The translations under genes were made by a program, and so were the position numbers. From positions 1 through 21,607 of the forward strand of contig CASFFJ010000006.1 in NCBI GenBank assembly GCA_949293915.1: a stretch of DNA of 21,607 nt, given 5' to 3'. Below, piece after piece: positions 1-6,245 of the stretch. The stretch's first letter is position 1, and each line of letters begins with the position of its first letter. Under the pieces are notes generated by a model, which saw only the letters and a program-made list of their open reading frames with translations, was not told the DNA's origin and made no database searches. This stretch comes from an uncultured Christensenella sp. (GTDB taxonomy: Bacteria > Bacillota > Clostridia > Christensenellales > UBA1242).

Positions 1-363
1 ATATATGGCAATTCAAAACGATTTTTGACATTTGCTTTATTTGAATTATTTAAGAACGAAAAAGATGTTCGTTTATCTATCGTTCATCCTGGAATCACAT
101 TTACCAATATAACTGCTCACTACCCCAAAGTCATTTTTGCAATAATAAAACATCCAATGAAATTAATTTTTATGCAACCTAAAAAAGCATCTTTGTCTAT
201 ATTAAAAGGTGTATTTATCAAAACAGATTATTGCGAATGGATAGGTCCAAAAATTTTTAATGTTTGGGGACTACCAAATATAAAAAAATTAAATGTTGCA
301 AATTCAGATGAAATAAAAAAAATAGCAAGTATAACTAAATCTATATTTGATAAGCTGATATAA
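1..363 (+). CDS. Short-chain dehydrogenase/reductase, C-terminal part (5' end outside window)
   Basis: The frame is open from the first base of the window. Its second to sixth codons read YGNSK, which fits the YxxxK catalytic motif of short-chain dehydrogenases/reductases; it is followed by VHPGITFTN, the strand-plus-PG segment that typically follows the active site in this superfamily. The Rossmann nucleotide-binding half must lie upstream of the window. A TTG at 25 could be mistaken for a start, but it sits inside the conserved helix after YxxxK, so the gene is truncated by the window edge rather than short. The substrate cannot be told; the remaining part has a basic, hydrophobic C-terminal segment seen in several membrane-associated SDRs. 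No clear terminator follows the stop. The family call is fairly secure and the exact function is unknown. Confidence 0.75.
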   Translation: MYGNSKRFLTFALFELFKNEKDVRLSIVHPGITFTNITAHYPKVIFAIIKHPMKLIFMQPKKASLSILKGVFIKTDYCEWIGPKIFNVWGLPNIKKLNVANSDEIKKIASITKSIFDKLI

Positions 364-595
364 AAACAACTCAAAAACACAAATTAATAAAATTTATTCG
401 TTGTCAAATATTAAAATAACTCGTTTAAAACTAAACGTAGAAAAATAAACAATAAACTCAATCTTTTACGCTTAATTATTTATCAGTAAAATTATACTAG
501 CTGATTACATAAAAATATAAAACAACTTTTAAATTAATAATAGCTATGATTTAAATCATTAAAAATTAAAAAAATAAAAATGTTGGTAAAAATCG
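364..595. other. Gene-free AT-rich spacer
   Basis: No ORF with a ribosome binding site is seen. The only structure noted is a perfect 14-bp palindrome at 546-559 (ATGATTTAAATCAT), about 37 bases before the tRNA-Val promoter; its role is unknown. Confidence 0.5.
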
Positions 596-624
596 TTGAC
601 ACAAATTGAAAAATATGATATATT
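596..624 (+). promoter_or_regulatory. Promoter of the tRNA-Val gene
   Basis: A TTGACA box at 596-601 and a TATATT box at 619-624 are separated by 17 bases, which matches a housekeeping sigma factor promoter. The tRNA starts 20 bases downstream of the -10 box. Confidence 0.75.
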
Positions 625-643
625 AGTTAAGTACAACACGTAT

Positions 644-719
644 GGGAGATTAGCGCAGTTGGTAGAGTACCTGCCTTACAAGCAGAGGGTCATAGGTTCG
701 AGTCCTATATCTCCCACCA
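644..719 (+). tRNA. tRNA-Val (anticodon UAC)
   Basis: A full cloverleaf can be folded. The acceptor arm GGGAGAT pairs with ATCTCCC, followed by discriminator A and an encoded CCA at 717-719. The anticodon stem CTGC/GCAG encloses the loop CTTACAA, giving anticodon TAC (Val, GUA codons). The T loop is GTTCGAGTC. It has its own consensus promoter directly upstream. A 10-bp inverted repeat (719-728 with 739-748) follows the 3' end and may help end or process the transcript, though it has no T run. Confidence 0.95.
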
Positions 720-748
720 TAATTGTATTAACATTATGATACAATTAT
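719..748 (+). repeat. Inverted repeat directly after tRNA-Val
   Basis: ATAATTGTAT (719-728) and ATACAATTAT (739-748) are a perfect 10-bp inverted repeat with a 10-base loop, starting at the last A of the tRNA CCA end. It is AU-rich and lacks a U tract, so it may be a processing or transcript-stability hairpin rather than a terminator. Confidence 0.5.
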
Positions 749-838
749 AACATAAGAAATTATGTAACAAACAAGCATCAAGCCTATATTTGCGCTAGTG
801 AAACGATAGCAAATTGGCAAAAGCGCAGTTTGCGACGT

Positions 839-913
839 GCGGGAGTGGCTCAGTGGTAGAGCGTTGCCTTGCCAAGGCAAATGTCGCGAGTTCGAATCTC
901 GTCTTCCGCTCCA
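839..913 (+). tRNA. tRNA-Gly (anticodon GCC)
   Basis: The acceptor GCGGGAG (839-845) pairs with CTTCCGC (903-909) with one G-U pair, then discriminator T and an encoded CCA at 911-913. The anticodon stem TTGCC/GGCAA encloses TTGCCAA, anticodon GCC. The T arm contains GTTCGAATC. It lies 119 bases after tRNA-Val and is probably co-transcribed with it, as no separate promoter is evident. An intrinsic terminator follows at once. Confidence 0.95.
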
Positions 914-916
914 CTT

Positions 917-939
917 AACTTGGGAAACCAAGTTTTTTT
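917..939 (+). terminator. Intrinsic terminator of the tRNA pair
   Basis: AACTTGG (917-923) and CCAAGTT (928-934) form a perfect 7-bp stem with a GAAA tetraloop, followed by five T. It begins three bases after the tRNA-Gly CCA end. Confidence 0.9.
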
Positions 940-1113
940 ATTTATTAATTTTATAAAATATAAAGTCGTGATGAGATTTGAACCACAAGGGCTCCCATAA
1001 GAACTTGCTTCGAATGTGAATAAGGAAAAACCGAGCAAAAACCGAAATTTTGCGCTAAGCAAAATGAGAATATGTGAGCGTTTTGACACTATATTAGGCA
1101 TTAAATCAATATT

Positions 1114-1141
1114 AAAAAAGGTATGCAATCATACCTTTTTT
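1114..1141 (-). terminator. Bidirectional intrinsic terminator after the small Ser-rich gene
   Basis: AAAAAGGTATG (1115-1125) and CATACCTTTTT (1130-1140) form a perfect 11-bp stem with loop CAAT. A and T runs on both flanks mean it can act in both directions; it lies just past the stop of the minus-strand gene that ends at 1146. Confidence 0.85.
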
Positions 1142-1145
1142 ATAA

Positions 1146-1370
1146 TTATTTTGTTTCAGTTGCACTTGTGTTTGATGTATTCCTAGTTCCACACGCCTTA
1201 TTGCTAGACATTTTTGAACTAGAAGCTTTGGCAGATGATGATTTTGCATCTGCTTTAGTGTTGTGCATAGCCTTGTTTGAACTAGCAGTACTTGAATTTG
1301 CACCACAAGATTTTGAGTTTACGCTTTCAACTGAGTTTTCCATTTTTGATTTTGATTTTTTACCAAACAT
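1146..1370 (-). CDS. Small Ser/Ala/Lys-rich protein of unknown function
   Basis: This 74-residue ORF has no family I recognise. It is credible as a gene because the ATG is preceded by AAGGAG at ideal spacing, a promoter-like pair lies upstream, and a strong terminator follows directly. The protein is low in complexity: 20 of 74 residues are Ser, with many Ala, Lys, Asn and Thr and almost no large hydrophobics, so it is probably disordered and very basic at its start (FGKKSKSK). Two Cys-Gly pairs (SCG near residue 22, ACG near residue 60) are the only distinctive points. No signal peptide or membrane segment is seen. It could be a nucleic-acid-binding or spore-associated small protein, but that is speculation. 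The plus-strand ORF over the same bases lacks a ribosome binding site and is taken as a shadow. Confidence 0.65.
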   Translation of the reverse strand: MFGKKSKSKMENSVESVNSKSCGANSSTASSNKAMHNTKADAKSSSAKASSSKMSSNKACGTRNTSNTSATETK

Positions 1371-1437
1371 TTTATTCTCCTTTTTGTAGATTCCTACACT
1401 GTTATTATGTGCAAAAGTTAGATTTTAAAACAAAAAT

Positions 1438-1468
1438 ATATTAAAATTTTATTTACAAATTTTGTCAA
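1438..1468 (-). promoter_or_regulatory. Probable promoter of the small Ser-rich gene
   Basis: On the minus strand TTGACA (1468-1463) is followed after 19 bases by TAATAT (1443-1438), or after 18 by TTAATA. Spacing is slightly long. The leader to the ATG at 1370 would be about 60 bases. Confidence 0.5.
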
Positions 1469-1514
1469 TTTTTTTGTTACTTTTTTACACTCAAAGGAGA
1501 TATTTTCATAAAAA

Positions 1515-1572
1515 TAAAAAACTATATTGTATACAATATGTAGTAATAAATTTACATAGTAACACAATATAG
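1515..1572 (-). terminator. Terminator-like nested hairpin after fakA-like gene
   Basis: On the minus strand, arms 1572-1564 and 1530-1522 (CTATATTGT/ACAATATAG) are a perfect 9-bp inverted repeat; inside them TATGTA and TACATA can pair, and the right arm is followed by six U (1521-1516). It lies just 3' of the operon end at 1583. The right arm also overlaps a 16-bp perfect palindrome (1524-1539), so a second, exclusive fold is possible. Confidence 0.65.
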
Positions 1573-1582
1573 CGTATTTTTG

Positions 1583-3217
1583 TTATTCAATAGAAACAAT
1601 GTAGTAATAGACAGGTTGTCCGCCATACACGAATGAAACATCAACGTTTGGATATTTTGCCTCTAATTTTGAAAGCAATAACGAAGTATCATCTTCGGTT
1701 ACTCCCTCGCCATAGAATAATGTAATATTGCTAGAATTGCTTGAAATAATTTTACTTATCAAATCAAAAGTTGTGTCTGTGATATCCTTACCGATAGTTA
1801 AAACTGAATGTTCATCCAAGCCCATAATATCGCCCACTGTGACATCAAGTCCATCAACATTTGTTGTCCTTACAGCATATGTCACGCTACCAGAACGCAC
1901 GTTTTGGACTGCTTCTATCATATTAGACTTGTTTTCATCAATTGAACTAGTAGCATCAAAAGCAAGTGCTGCACTGATACCATCTGGAATACTCTTAGTT
2001 GGGATTACAATAAGATTTTTGTCCGTGATATCGTTTGCTTGCTCTGCTGACATAATTATATTCTTATTGTTAGGGAAAACAAATATATTCTTTGCATTAA
2101 CCTTATCCGCCGCGGTAGCAATATCGTTTGCGCTTGGGTTCATTGTTTGTCCACCGCTAATAACATAGTCGACTTCGATATCTTTGAATACATTATTTAA
2201 CCCTTCGCCTGCTGCGACCGCTATCATACCATATTCTTTAATAGGTTTTTTCTCTTGCATTTTACGAAGTTGGCGATTTTGTTCAAGCATATTCTCAATC
2301 TTAACACCATTAAGTTCGCCCAATTGAAGTGCATACCCCAACGCTCTATTAGGTTCATTAGTGTGAACATGGACTTTAATGAGTTGCAAATCGCCAATAC
2401 ACAGCACACAATCGCCTATTTCTAAAAGTCGTGACCTTAATGTATTGATATCCGCATCTGTTGTCTTGTCGTAAATATTTATAACGAAAAATTCAGTACA
2501 ATAAGCATATTTAATGTCTGCAAGTGTCTCATAATTAACGTGCAAGTCTTCGCTAGTGACATCTTTTTCAACATTGTCAACAAACTCAATCTCTGCCATT
2601 TCGCCAGTGAGCGCCTTATAGAAACCACTAAAAATAAACACTAAACCACGTCCACCAGCATCAACAACGCCCGCTTTTTTCAATACTGGAAGCATATCTG
2701 GTGTCATTTGAAGTGTTTTTTCGCCGTGAGCAAGGATTTCGTGCAAAAATTCTTCAAAAGTCTTAGCCGACCTTTGAACTTGTTTTGCACGCTCTGCCAT
2801 CGCCTTAATAATAGTTAATATTGTGCCTTCTTTTGGAACAGTAACTGCCTTATACGCCATATCACTGCCCGCCTGTATAGCCTTAGCAAAATCTTTAATA
2901 TTTATTTCTGCACTGCAAGACATTAAGACAGAACAAATACCTTTAATAATTTGTGATGTAATGACACCACTATTACCACGCGCGCCTTTAAGTGCTCCAC
3001 GATTAAAAGCAACACAAATACCTTCTATTGTATTTGATTCACAAGTATTCATCTCACTAGCAGCACTTTTGAGTGTTAAACTCATATTAGTACCAGTGTC
3101 TCCATCTGGCACTGGAAATACATTCAAAGCATCAATTTGCGCCTTGTTCTCTTCGACTAAAGAAAAGGCATTGACAAACATTTTCCTTAACGTTGCACCG
3201 TTAATTGTTTTACCCAT
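1583..3217 (-). CDS. fakA: FakA-like fatty acid kinase, DAK2 domain (YloV family)
   Basis: At 544 residues it matches the length of FakA/YloV proteins. The N-terminal DAK2 (DhaL-type) kinase domain, about residues 1-200, holds the metal/ATP signature PVPDGDTGTNM with Asp38 and Asp40, and later GGRGL. A middle domain and a C-terminal DegV-like/FakA C domain follow (GGQTMNPS near the middle, VYGGQPVYYY at the end). Family members phosphorylate fatty acids bound to a FakB partner so that host or recycled fatty acids enter phospholipid synthesis; no FakB gene is in this window. The ATG is preceded by AGGAG, which overlaps the stop of the asp23-like gene 11 bases upstream, so the two are one operon, as yloU-yloV is in Bacillus. 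The family call is strong; the fatty-acid role is inferred from homology. Confidence 0.9.
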   Translation of the reverse strand: MGKTINGATLRKMFVNAFSLVEENKAQIDALNVFPVPDGDTGTNMSLTLKSAASEMNTCESNTIEGICVAFNRGALKGARGNSGVITSQIIKGICSVLMSCSAEINIKDFAKAIQAGSDMAYKAVTVPKEGTILTIIKAMAERAKQVQRSAKTFEEFLHEILAHGEKTLQMTPDMLPVLKKAGVVDAGGRGLVFIFSGFYKALTGEMAEIEFVDNVEKDVTSEDLHVNYETLADIKYAYCTEFFVINIYDKTTDADINTLRSRLLEIGDCVLCIGDLQLIKVHVHTNEPNRALGYALQLGELNGVKIENMLEQNRQLRKMQEKKPIKEYGMIAVAAGEGLNNVFKDIEVDYVISGGQTMNPSANDIATAADKVNAKNIFVFPNNKNIIMSAEQANDITDKNLIVIPTKSIPDGISAALAFDATSSIDENKSNMIEAVQNVRSGSVTYAVRTTNVDGLDVTVGDIMGLDEHSVLTIGKDITDTTFDLISKIISSNSSNITLFYGEGVTEDDTSLLLSKLEAKYPNVDVSFVYGGQPVYYYIVSIE

Positions 3218-3228
3218 ATATTAAACTC

Positions 3229-3576
3229 CTATACACGAACGTCTACGATATGAACAACAACTTGTTTCACTACCATACCAGCAAAACGCTCCACGGAGTA
3301 TTTCACACTCTGCCTAATTGACTCACTAACAGCAGAAGCTGAAACACCGCAATGTCGCATTATAACATAGACATCTATCTTCATACTATCATTTTCTAGA
3401 GAGGTCACAACAACACCCCTATGCGCAGTTGTAATTGCGTTCCCCTTAAAAAAACTACGCTGTGAAACTAACCCCACTACCCCAACACATTCCATAACAG
3501 AAACAGCGGCAACCTTACTGATTGCACGCTTGCTAATTGTTATTTTGCCAAATGAATTAAATGTAGCAAGATTCAT
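3229..3576 (-). CDS. Asp23/YloU-family envelope stress protein
   Basis: This encodes a 115-residue Asp23/Gls24 family protein. The start chosen is the ATG at 3576, giving MNLATFNSFGKITIS, because GGAGAG lies just upstream and the promoter boxes lie 5' of it; a longer frame reaching 3642 would run through the -10 box. The protein has the family's alternating beta strands (GKITISKRAI, GVVVTSLEND, MKIDVYVIMRHCG) and the C-terminal helix and strand ending VVVHIVDVRV. Members are cytosolic or membrane-linked proteins tied to envelope stress. It is the first gene of a pair with the fakA-like gene and is divergent from rpmB. The exact biochemical role is unknown even in model species. Confidence 0.85.
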   Translation of the reverse strand: MNLATFNSFGKITISKRAISKVAAVSVMECVGVVGLVSQRSFFKGNAITTAHRGVVVTSLENDSMKIDVYVIMRHCGVSASAVSESIRQSVKYSVERFAGMVVKQVVVHIVDVRV

Positions 3577-3592
3577 TATACTCTCCAAGTTT

Positions 3593-3621
3593 ATTATATA
3601 ACACATTTTAAAATAAATCAA
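3593..3621 (-). promoter_or_regulatory. Promoter of asp23-fakA operon
   Basis: On the minus strand TTGATT (3621-3616) and a consensus TATAAT (3598-3593) are 17 bases apart, 17 bases before the asp23 ATG. It is back to back with the rpmB promoter. Confidence 0.75.
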
Positions 3622-3648
3622 ACATTTTTTATAAATTTTCAAAAATAC

Positions 3649-3677
3649 TTGCTATTTTTATAATTTTATGCTAATAT
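3649..3677 (+). promoter_or_regulatory. Promoter of rpmB
   Basis: TTGCTA (3649-3654) and TAATAT (3672-3677) are 17 bases apart, with a TGC just before the -10 box that fits an extended -10. The ribosome binding site GGAGG follows at 3703-3707. Confidence 0.75.
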
Positions 3678-3712
3678 ATGCGAGTAATAAAAACAAAAAT
3701 ACGGAGGTCTTT

Positions 3713-3898
3713 ATGAAATCTTGTGAAATTTGTGGTAAAGGTACTACTAGTGGCAACAATGTTAGCCACAGTATGCGTCATACAAAGAGAACATATGAAG
3801 CCAATCTTCAAAAGGTAGAAGTTGAAGTAAATGGCAAAAAGTGTAAGAAAAATGTTTGCTCTCGTTGCATCAAGACAATGAAGAAAGAAAGCAAATAA
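3713..3898 (+). CDS. rpmB: 50S ribosomal protein L28 (zinc-binding type)
   Basis: The 61-residue product is a standard bacterial L28. It keeps the N-terminal CEICGKG, the basic SHSMRHTKRTYEANLQ segment, and a second CxxC (CSRC). Cys4, Cys7, Cys49 and Cys52 form the four-cysteine set of the zinc-binding form. The ATG at 3713 is chosen over an in-frame start at 3668 because ACGGAGG sits six bases before it and the promoter's -10 box lies at 3672-3677. It is divergent from asp23-fakA, the arrangement found around rpmB in Bacillus, and is followed by a strong terminator, so it is a single-gene transcript. Confidence 0.95.
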   Translation: MKSCEICGKGTTSGNNVSHSMRHTKRTYEANLQKVEVEVNGKKCKKNVCSRCIKTMKKESK

Positions 3899-3955
3899 TT
3901 TTAAATCTGTTAGTTCGCTAAATAAAATCTTGTTCTTAAAGCAAAATTTAAGCAT

Positions 3956-3992
3956 AAAAAAGTCTAAATAGTCACTCTATTTAGGCTTTTTT
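3956..3992 (+). terminator. Bidirectional intrinsic terminator after rpmB
   Basis: A 16-bp stem (3956-3971 with 3977-3992, one G-U pair) with a 5-base loop and A/T runs on both sides. It lies between the convergent rpmB and M3 peptidase genes and probably serves both. Confidence 0.9.
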
Positions 3993-4004
3993 GTTTAAAT
4001 AATT

Positions 4005-5129
4005 TTAGATTGTTTTTGCAGATTTCTTTTCGTTGTACTTATCTAGAACAAAATCTTCCACAACACAAGCAAAGTCTTGTTCTAACAAATATTCGCATAC
4101 ACTATCTAAATCTAGTTTGTGCGTATTATCTAAATAATCTTGAAAGTTGGCTAACATTTCGCGTTTTTCTTGTTTGTCACATTCTTGATATCGCTTAAAC
4201 CACTGGTCAGCGACTATTCGCCCCACAACATATCTAAACATATGTGAACTAAATTTACCTTTATCATCGTGCATCTTTTCTACTCGTTCAATAAGTCTAC
4301 CTTGTTCGTTTTTCTGTATATTATCAACTAAAGTTTTTAAACTTTCGTATGTTACAGGCTTTGGCAGTTTTCTAATGATATCGCGCTCTTCTCGTATTAA
4401 ATTGATGTCATGTAATAAATTATCTTGGCTATCATTTTCGTAATTTTTAATGTCATGTTTAGAGTATATTCCATTTTCTAATAAAAATTCATTAAAAAGT
4501 TTTTCTATAATATGACTTTCAATTTCACCAACGCAGTCACGCTCAAAATTCTTAGCGACAAATTTATTAATTTTGTCTTGTTCAACATTTGCGCGAATCA
4601 TCTTTACTTTTTGCTGATGATGTGAACTAAGTGCGTGACTAAGCTCGTGTGCGGTGGTTCTTAAATCATCAACTGAATTATGTATATACACATAAAAATC
4701 TAAATACGAATTTCTTCCACTATGTCCAACATTGCTAGTGCAAGAATCCCCTGGTTGTGCATTAATAAAATTAACATGACTGTTGCCATCAGTATCAATG
4801 AAATAAGGATGCGTTTTATCTAAAATTTGCTTTACTTGCTCTGCTTTTTTAGGTAAATATAACGAATAAAATTTATTCATATATTCTTTGATTATCGTTT
4901 CATCTAATTGCATAGGCTTTTCTGGATTAGTTGGTTTAAAAGTAATGCTATCTTCTACTGCTGTAATCAAATCCAGATTAGAAATATTATTGTAATCAAC
5001 TTCTGTTAAAAACTTTAAAAACCCATGAGCATTTGTTATTGCACATTTATCTTCAAATTCTTGCGCATATTTTTTTGTTATTTTTTCATAATCTAAAAAT
5101 ATTATAACCTCAATTATAGCATTTGTCAA
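4005..5129 (-). CDS. M3-family-like zinc metallopeptidase (oligoendopeptidase type); 5' end abnormal
   Basis: The frame encodes up to 374 residues with HELSH at 161-165, the zinc/catalytic HExxH motif, and a downstream GEIESHIIE segment (Glu near 202-204) that fits the third ligand helix of M3 peptidases. It is shorter than typical oligoendopeptidase F (about 600 residues) and lacks a signal peptide, so a cytosolic oligopeptidase is likely. The 5' end is odd. The only start making the full frame is a TTG at 5129 that is itself the -35 box of a perfect promoter, with no ribosome binding site, and a stop lies two codons upstream. The next in-frame ATG (4913) removes 72 residues. An ATG at 5089, just after the -10 box, is out of frame by one base in a run of six A. 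The true N terminus is unresolved. Confidence 0.7.
   Translation of the reverse strand: MTNAIIEVIIFLDYEKITKKYAQEFEDKCAITNAHGFLKFLTEVDYNNISNLDLITAVEDSITFKPTNPEKPMQLDETIIKEYMNKFYSLYLPKKAEQVKQILDKTHPYFIDTDGNSHVNFINAQPGDSCTSNVGHSGRNSYLDFYVYIHNSVDDLRTTAHELSHALSSHHQQKVKMIRANVEQDKINKFVAKNFERDCVGEIESHIIEKLFNEFLLENGIYSKHDIKNYENDSQDNLLHDINLIREERDIIRKLPKPVTYESLKTLVDNIQKNEQGRLIERVEKMHDDKGKFSSHMFRYVVGRIVADQWFKRYQECDKQEKREMLANFQDYLDNTHKLDLDSVCEYLLEQDFACVVEDFVLDKYNEKKSAKTI
5101..5129 (-). promoter_or_regulatory. Perfect consensus promoter of the M3 peptidase gene
   Basis: On the minus strand TTGACA (5129-5124) and TATAAT (5106-5101) are exactly 17 bases apart. The transcript should begin near 5094, inside the annotated reading frame, leaving a leader of only a few bases before the ATG at 5089. 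Confidence 0.8.
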
Positions 5130-5167
5130 GTATTAACAAAATGGTTGGAAAGATAATATATAATAGT

Positions 5168-5254
5168 ATGAAAATATATTGTTGGAAAGCACCTAAATTC
5201 TTGTGCCCTATATTAAAACTAATATTCAGAAAACATGTGGAATATATAAGATAA
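5168..5254 (+). CDS. spoVM: SpoVM-like small amphipathic sporulation peptide
   Basis: A 28-codon ORF starts MKIYCWKAPKFLCPI. Compared from memory with Bacillus subtilis SpoVM (MKFYTIKLPKFLGGI), nine of the first 15 residues agree: Met1, Lys2, Tyr4, Lys7, Pro9, Lys10, Phe11, Leu12 and Ile15. Pro9 and the amphipathic helix after it are what SpoVM uses to sense the convex forespore membrane and anchor the coat protein SpoIVA. The location supports the call: in Bacillus spoVM lies beside rpmB and yloU-yloV, and here it is 1.3 kb from rpmB in the same orientation, separated only by the M3 peptidase. No strong ribosome binding site is seen. GATAATATA at 5152-5160 resembles a mother-cell sigma -10 (CATAnnnTA) with one mismatch, but a sigma-A-like TATAAT also overlaps. 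A weak hairpin (5236-5240 with 5264-5268) plus a T run may terminate it. Confidence 0.75.
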   Translation: MKIYCWKAPKFLCPILKLIFRKHVEYIR

Positions 5255-5285
5255 AACATATCACCACACTAAGTTTTTTGATAGA

Positions 5286-5525
5286 TTAGTCATCAAGATT
5301 TTCAGTTTTTAAATAATTGATATTAAAAAACTCACTTAACTCAATATTTAAACCACAGCAAATGTCATAAATTGTACTTAATTTAACTGTTTTTGTTTCC
5401 GAATTTAGAATAGTACTAATAGTAGATTGTGGTACACCACTATTTTTAAATAATTGATATTGAGTAATACCTTTTTCTTTCATTATTGCTTTAATTCTTT
5501 TTGCCACACCATCTTTTAATAGCAT
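5286..5525 (-). CDS. XRE-family helix-turn-helix regulator
   Basis: The 79-residue protein is a single Cro/C1-type HTH domain: KRIKAIMKEKGITQYQLFKNSGVPQ covers helices 1 to 3 and STISTILN is the recognition segment, followed by the usual TIYDICCGLNIELSEFF tail. The ATG at 5525 is chosen because AAGGAG lies five bases upstream; the TTG at 5540 would include the ribosome binding site in the coding region. It has no partner domain and is probably a dimeric DNA-binding repressor. A 14-bp dyad (TTCAAT-GT-ATTGAA, 5536-5549) lies between its -10-like box and ribosome binding site, which suggests autorepression. It is divergent from the SLOG-like gene at 5631, which it may also control. Confidence 0.9.
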   Translation of the reverse strand: MLLKDGVAKRIKAIMKEKGITQYQLFKNSGVPQSTISTILNSETKTVKLSTIYDICCGLNIELSEFFNINYLKTENLDD

Positions 5526-5535
5526 ATAAACTCCT

Positions 5536-5549
5536 TTCAATGTATTGAA
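5536..5549. promoter_or_regulatory. Candidate operator of the XRE regulator
   Basis: TTCAAT and ATTGAA face each other across two bases. The dyad sits just upstream of the regulator's ribosome binding site and downstream of a TATAAA -10-like box (5560-5555, minus strand), near the expected transcription start. A diverged copy with 11 of 14 matches is at 5588-5601. Confidence 0.55.
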
Positions 5550-5594
5550 GTATGTTTATATGTTAAATAAATTATTAATTTATATACTTCGGTG

Positions 5595-5631
5595 TATTGA
5601 TATTTTTTAATTTTATGCTATAATATCAATA
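5595..5631 (+). promoter_or_regulatory. Promoter of the SLOG-like gene inside a 10-bp inverted repeat
   Basis: TTGATA (5597-5602), a 16-base spacer ending TGC, and a consensus TATAAT (5619-5624) form an extended -10 promoter. TATTGATATT (5595-5604) and AATATCAATA (5622-5631) are a perfect inverted repeat overlapping the -35 box and the -10/start region. A regulator bound there would block RNA polymerase. The predicted start of transcription is at or within a base or so of the ATG at 5631. Confidence 0.7.
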
Positions 5632-6122
5632 TGACGAAGTATTATAAAATCTGTTCGTTTTTTGGACATAGTGAGATTGTTATAACTGATGAATTGATTG
5701 GTCGGTTGAGAGTTAAGATTGAAGAATTGGTGACAAATGAAGGTTTTGGTGTTTTTTATTTCGGTGGGCTTGGTATGTTTGATGATTTGTGCTATAAGAT
5801 TGTTAGCGAACTTAAAGAAAAATACCCGTTCATTAAACGAGTATTTTGCTTAACTGACCCTAGGCATCAGCGGTATATCAAGCGCCCTAGTTGGCTTAGA
5901 AACACTGAATACGAAGAATACATATATCTAGATTTAGCGTTTGATTGGTGGTACAAACGAATATATTATCGTAACTGCGAAATGATTGAGCAGAGTGATT
6001 TTGTGATTTTTTATGTTGCGCACACAGAAAAAAGTGGCGCATACAAAGCAATGCAATACGCAAAACGCAAAAAGAAAAACTATATTAATATCGCAACAAA
6101 TTTAGATAATCAAAATTTTTAA
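5631..6122 (+). CDS. SLOG/YpsA-like Rossmann-fold protein (DUF1273-like)
   Basis: The 163-residue protein resembles the SLOG superfamily (YpsA/DprA-LOG type). It starts with a strand then FFGHSE, has a glycine-rich YFGGLGMFDD loop after strand 2 (residues 43-51), a third strand RVFCLTDPRH, and a C-terminal DFVIFYVAHTEKSGAYKAMQYAKRKKK segment, where a threonine/serine-glycine loop precedes a helix. SLOG proteins bind nucleotide-derived ligands; the job of this family is not known. There is no Shine-Dalgarno sequence, and the -10 box ends six bases before the ATG, so the mRNA is probably leaderless. It is divergent from an XRE regulator and shares an operator-rich gap with it. No toxin or effector domain partner is adjacent. 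The fold is fairly confident, the function unknown. Confidence 0.75.
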   Translation: MTKYYKICSFFGHSEIVITDELIGRLRVKIEELVTNEGFGVFYFGGLGMFDDLCYKIVSELKEKYPFIKRVFCLTDPRHQRYIKRPSWLRNTEYEEYIYLDLAFDWWYKRIYYRNCEMIEQSDFVIFYVAHTEKSGAYKAMQYAKRKKKNYINIATNLDNQNF

Positions 6123-6245
6123 TTTAAAATTTTATATTATTTTTATCATACCCAATGTTTATATTTTGAATTTTTGATTAAAAAATAGAATAATGAAAAT
6201 ATAAATTGTTTATCATTTTTATAAAATAATTTTGTTAAGTGTATT

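Noticed and set aside
546..559. 14-bp palindrome ATGATTTAAATCAT as an operator
   Set aside because: It is a single AT-rich palindrome in a gene-free gap, 37 bases from the tRNA promoter, which could arise by chance in such AT-rich DNA.
960..1090. Stretch containing a GGTTCAAATC-like word on the minus strand, suggesting a third tRNA or a tRNA remnant
   Set aside because: No T stem or acceptor stem can be formed; only the loop word resembles a tRNA.
734..1128. Minus-strand ORFs across the tRNA genes
   Set aside because: Their sequences (for example EIRTRDICLG) are the usual antisense readings of tRNA genes, without ribosome binding sites.
3577..3642. Longer N terminus for the Asp23-like protein starting at 3642
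   Set aside because: The extension runs through the -35/-10 promoter boxes and lacks a ribosome binding site; the ATG at 3576 has one.
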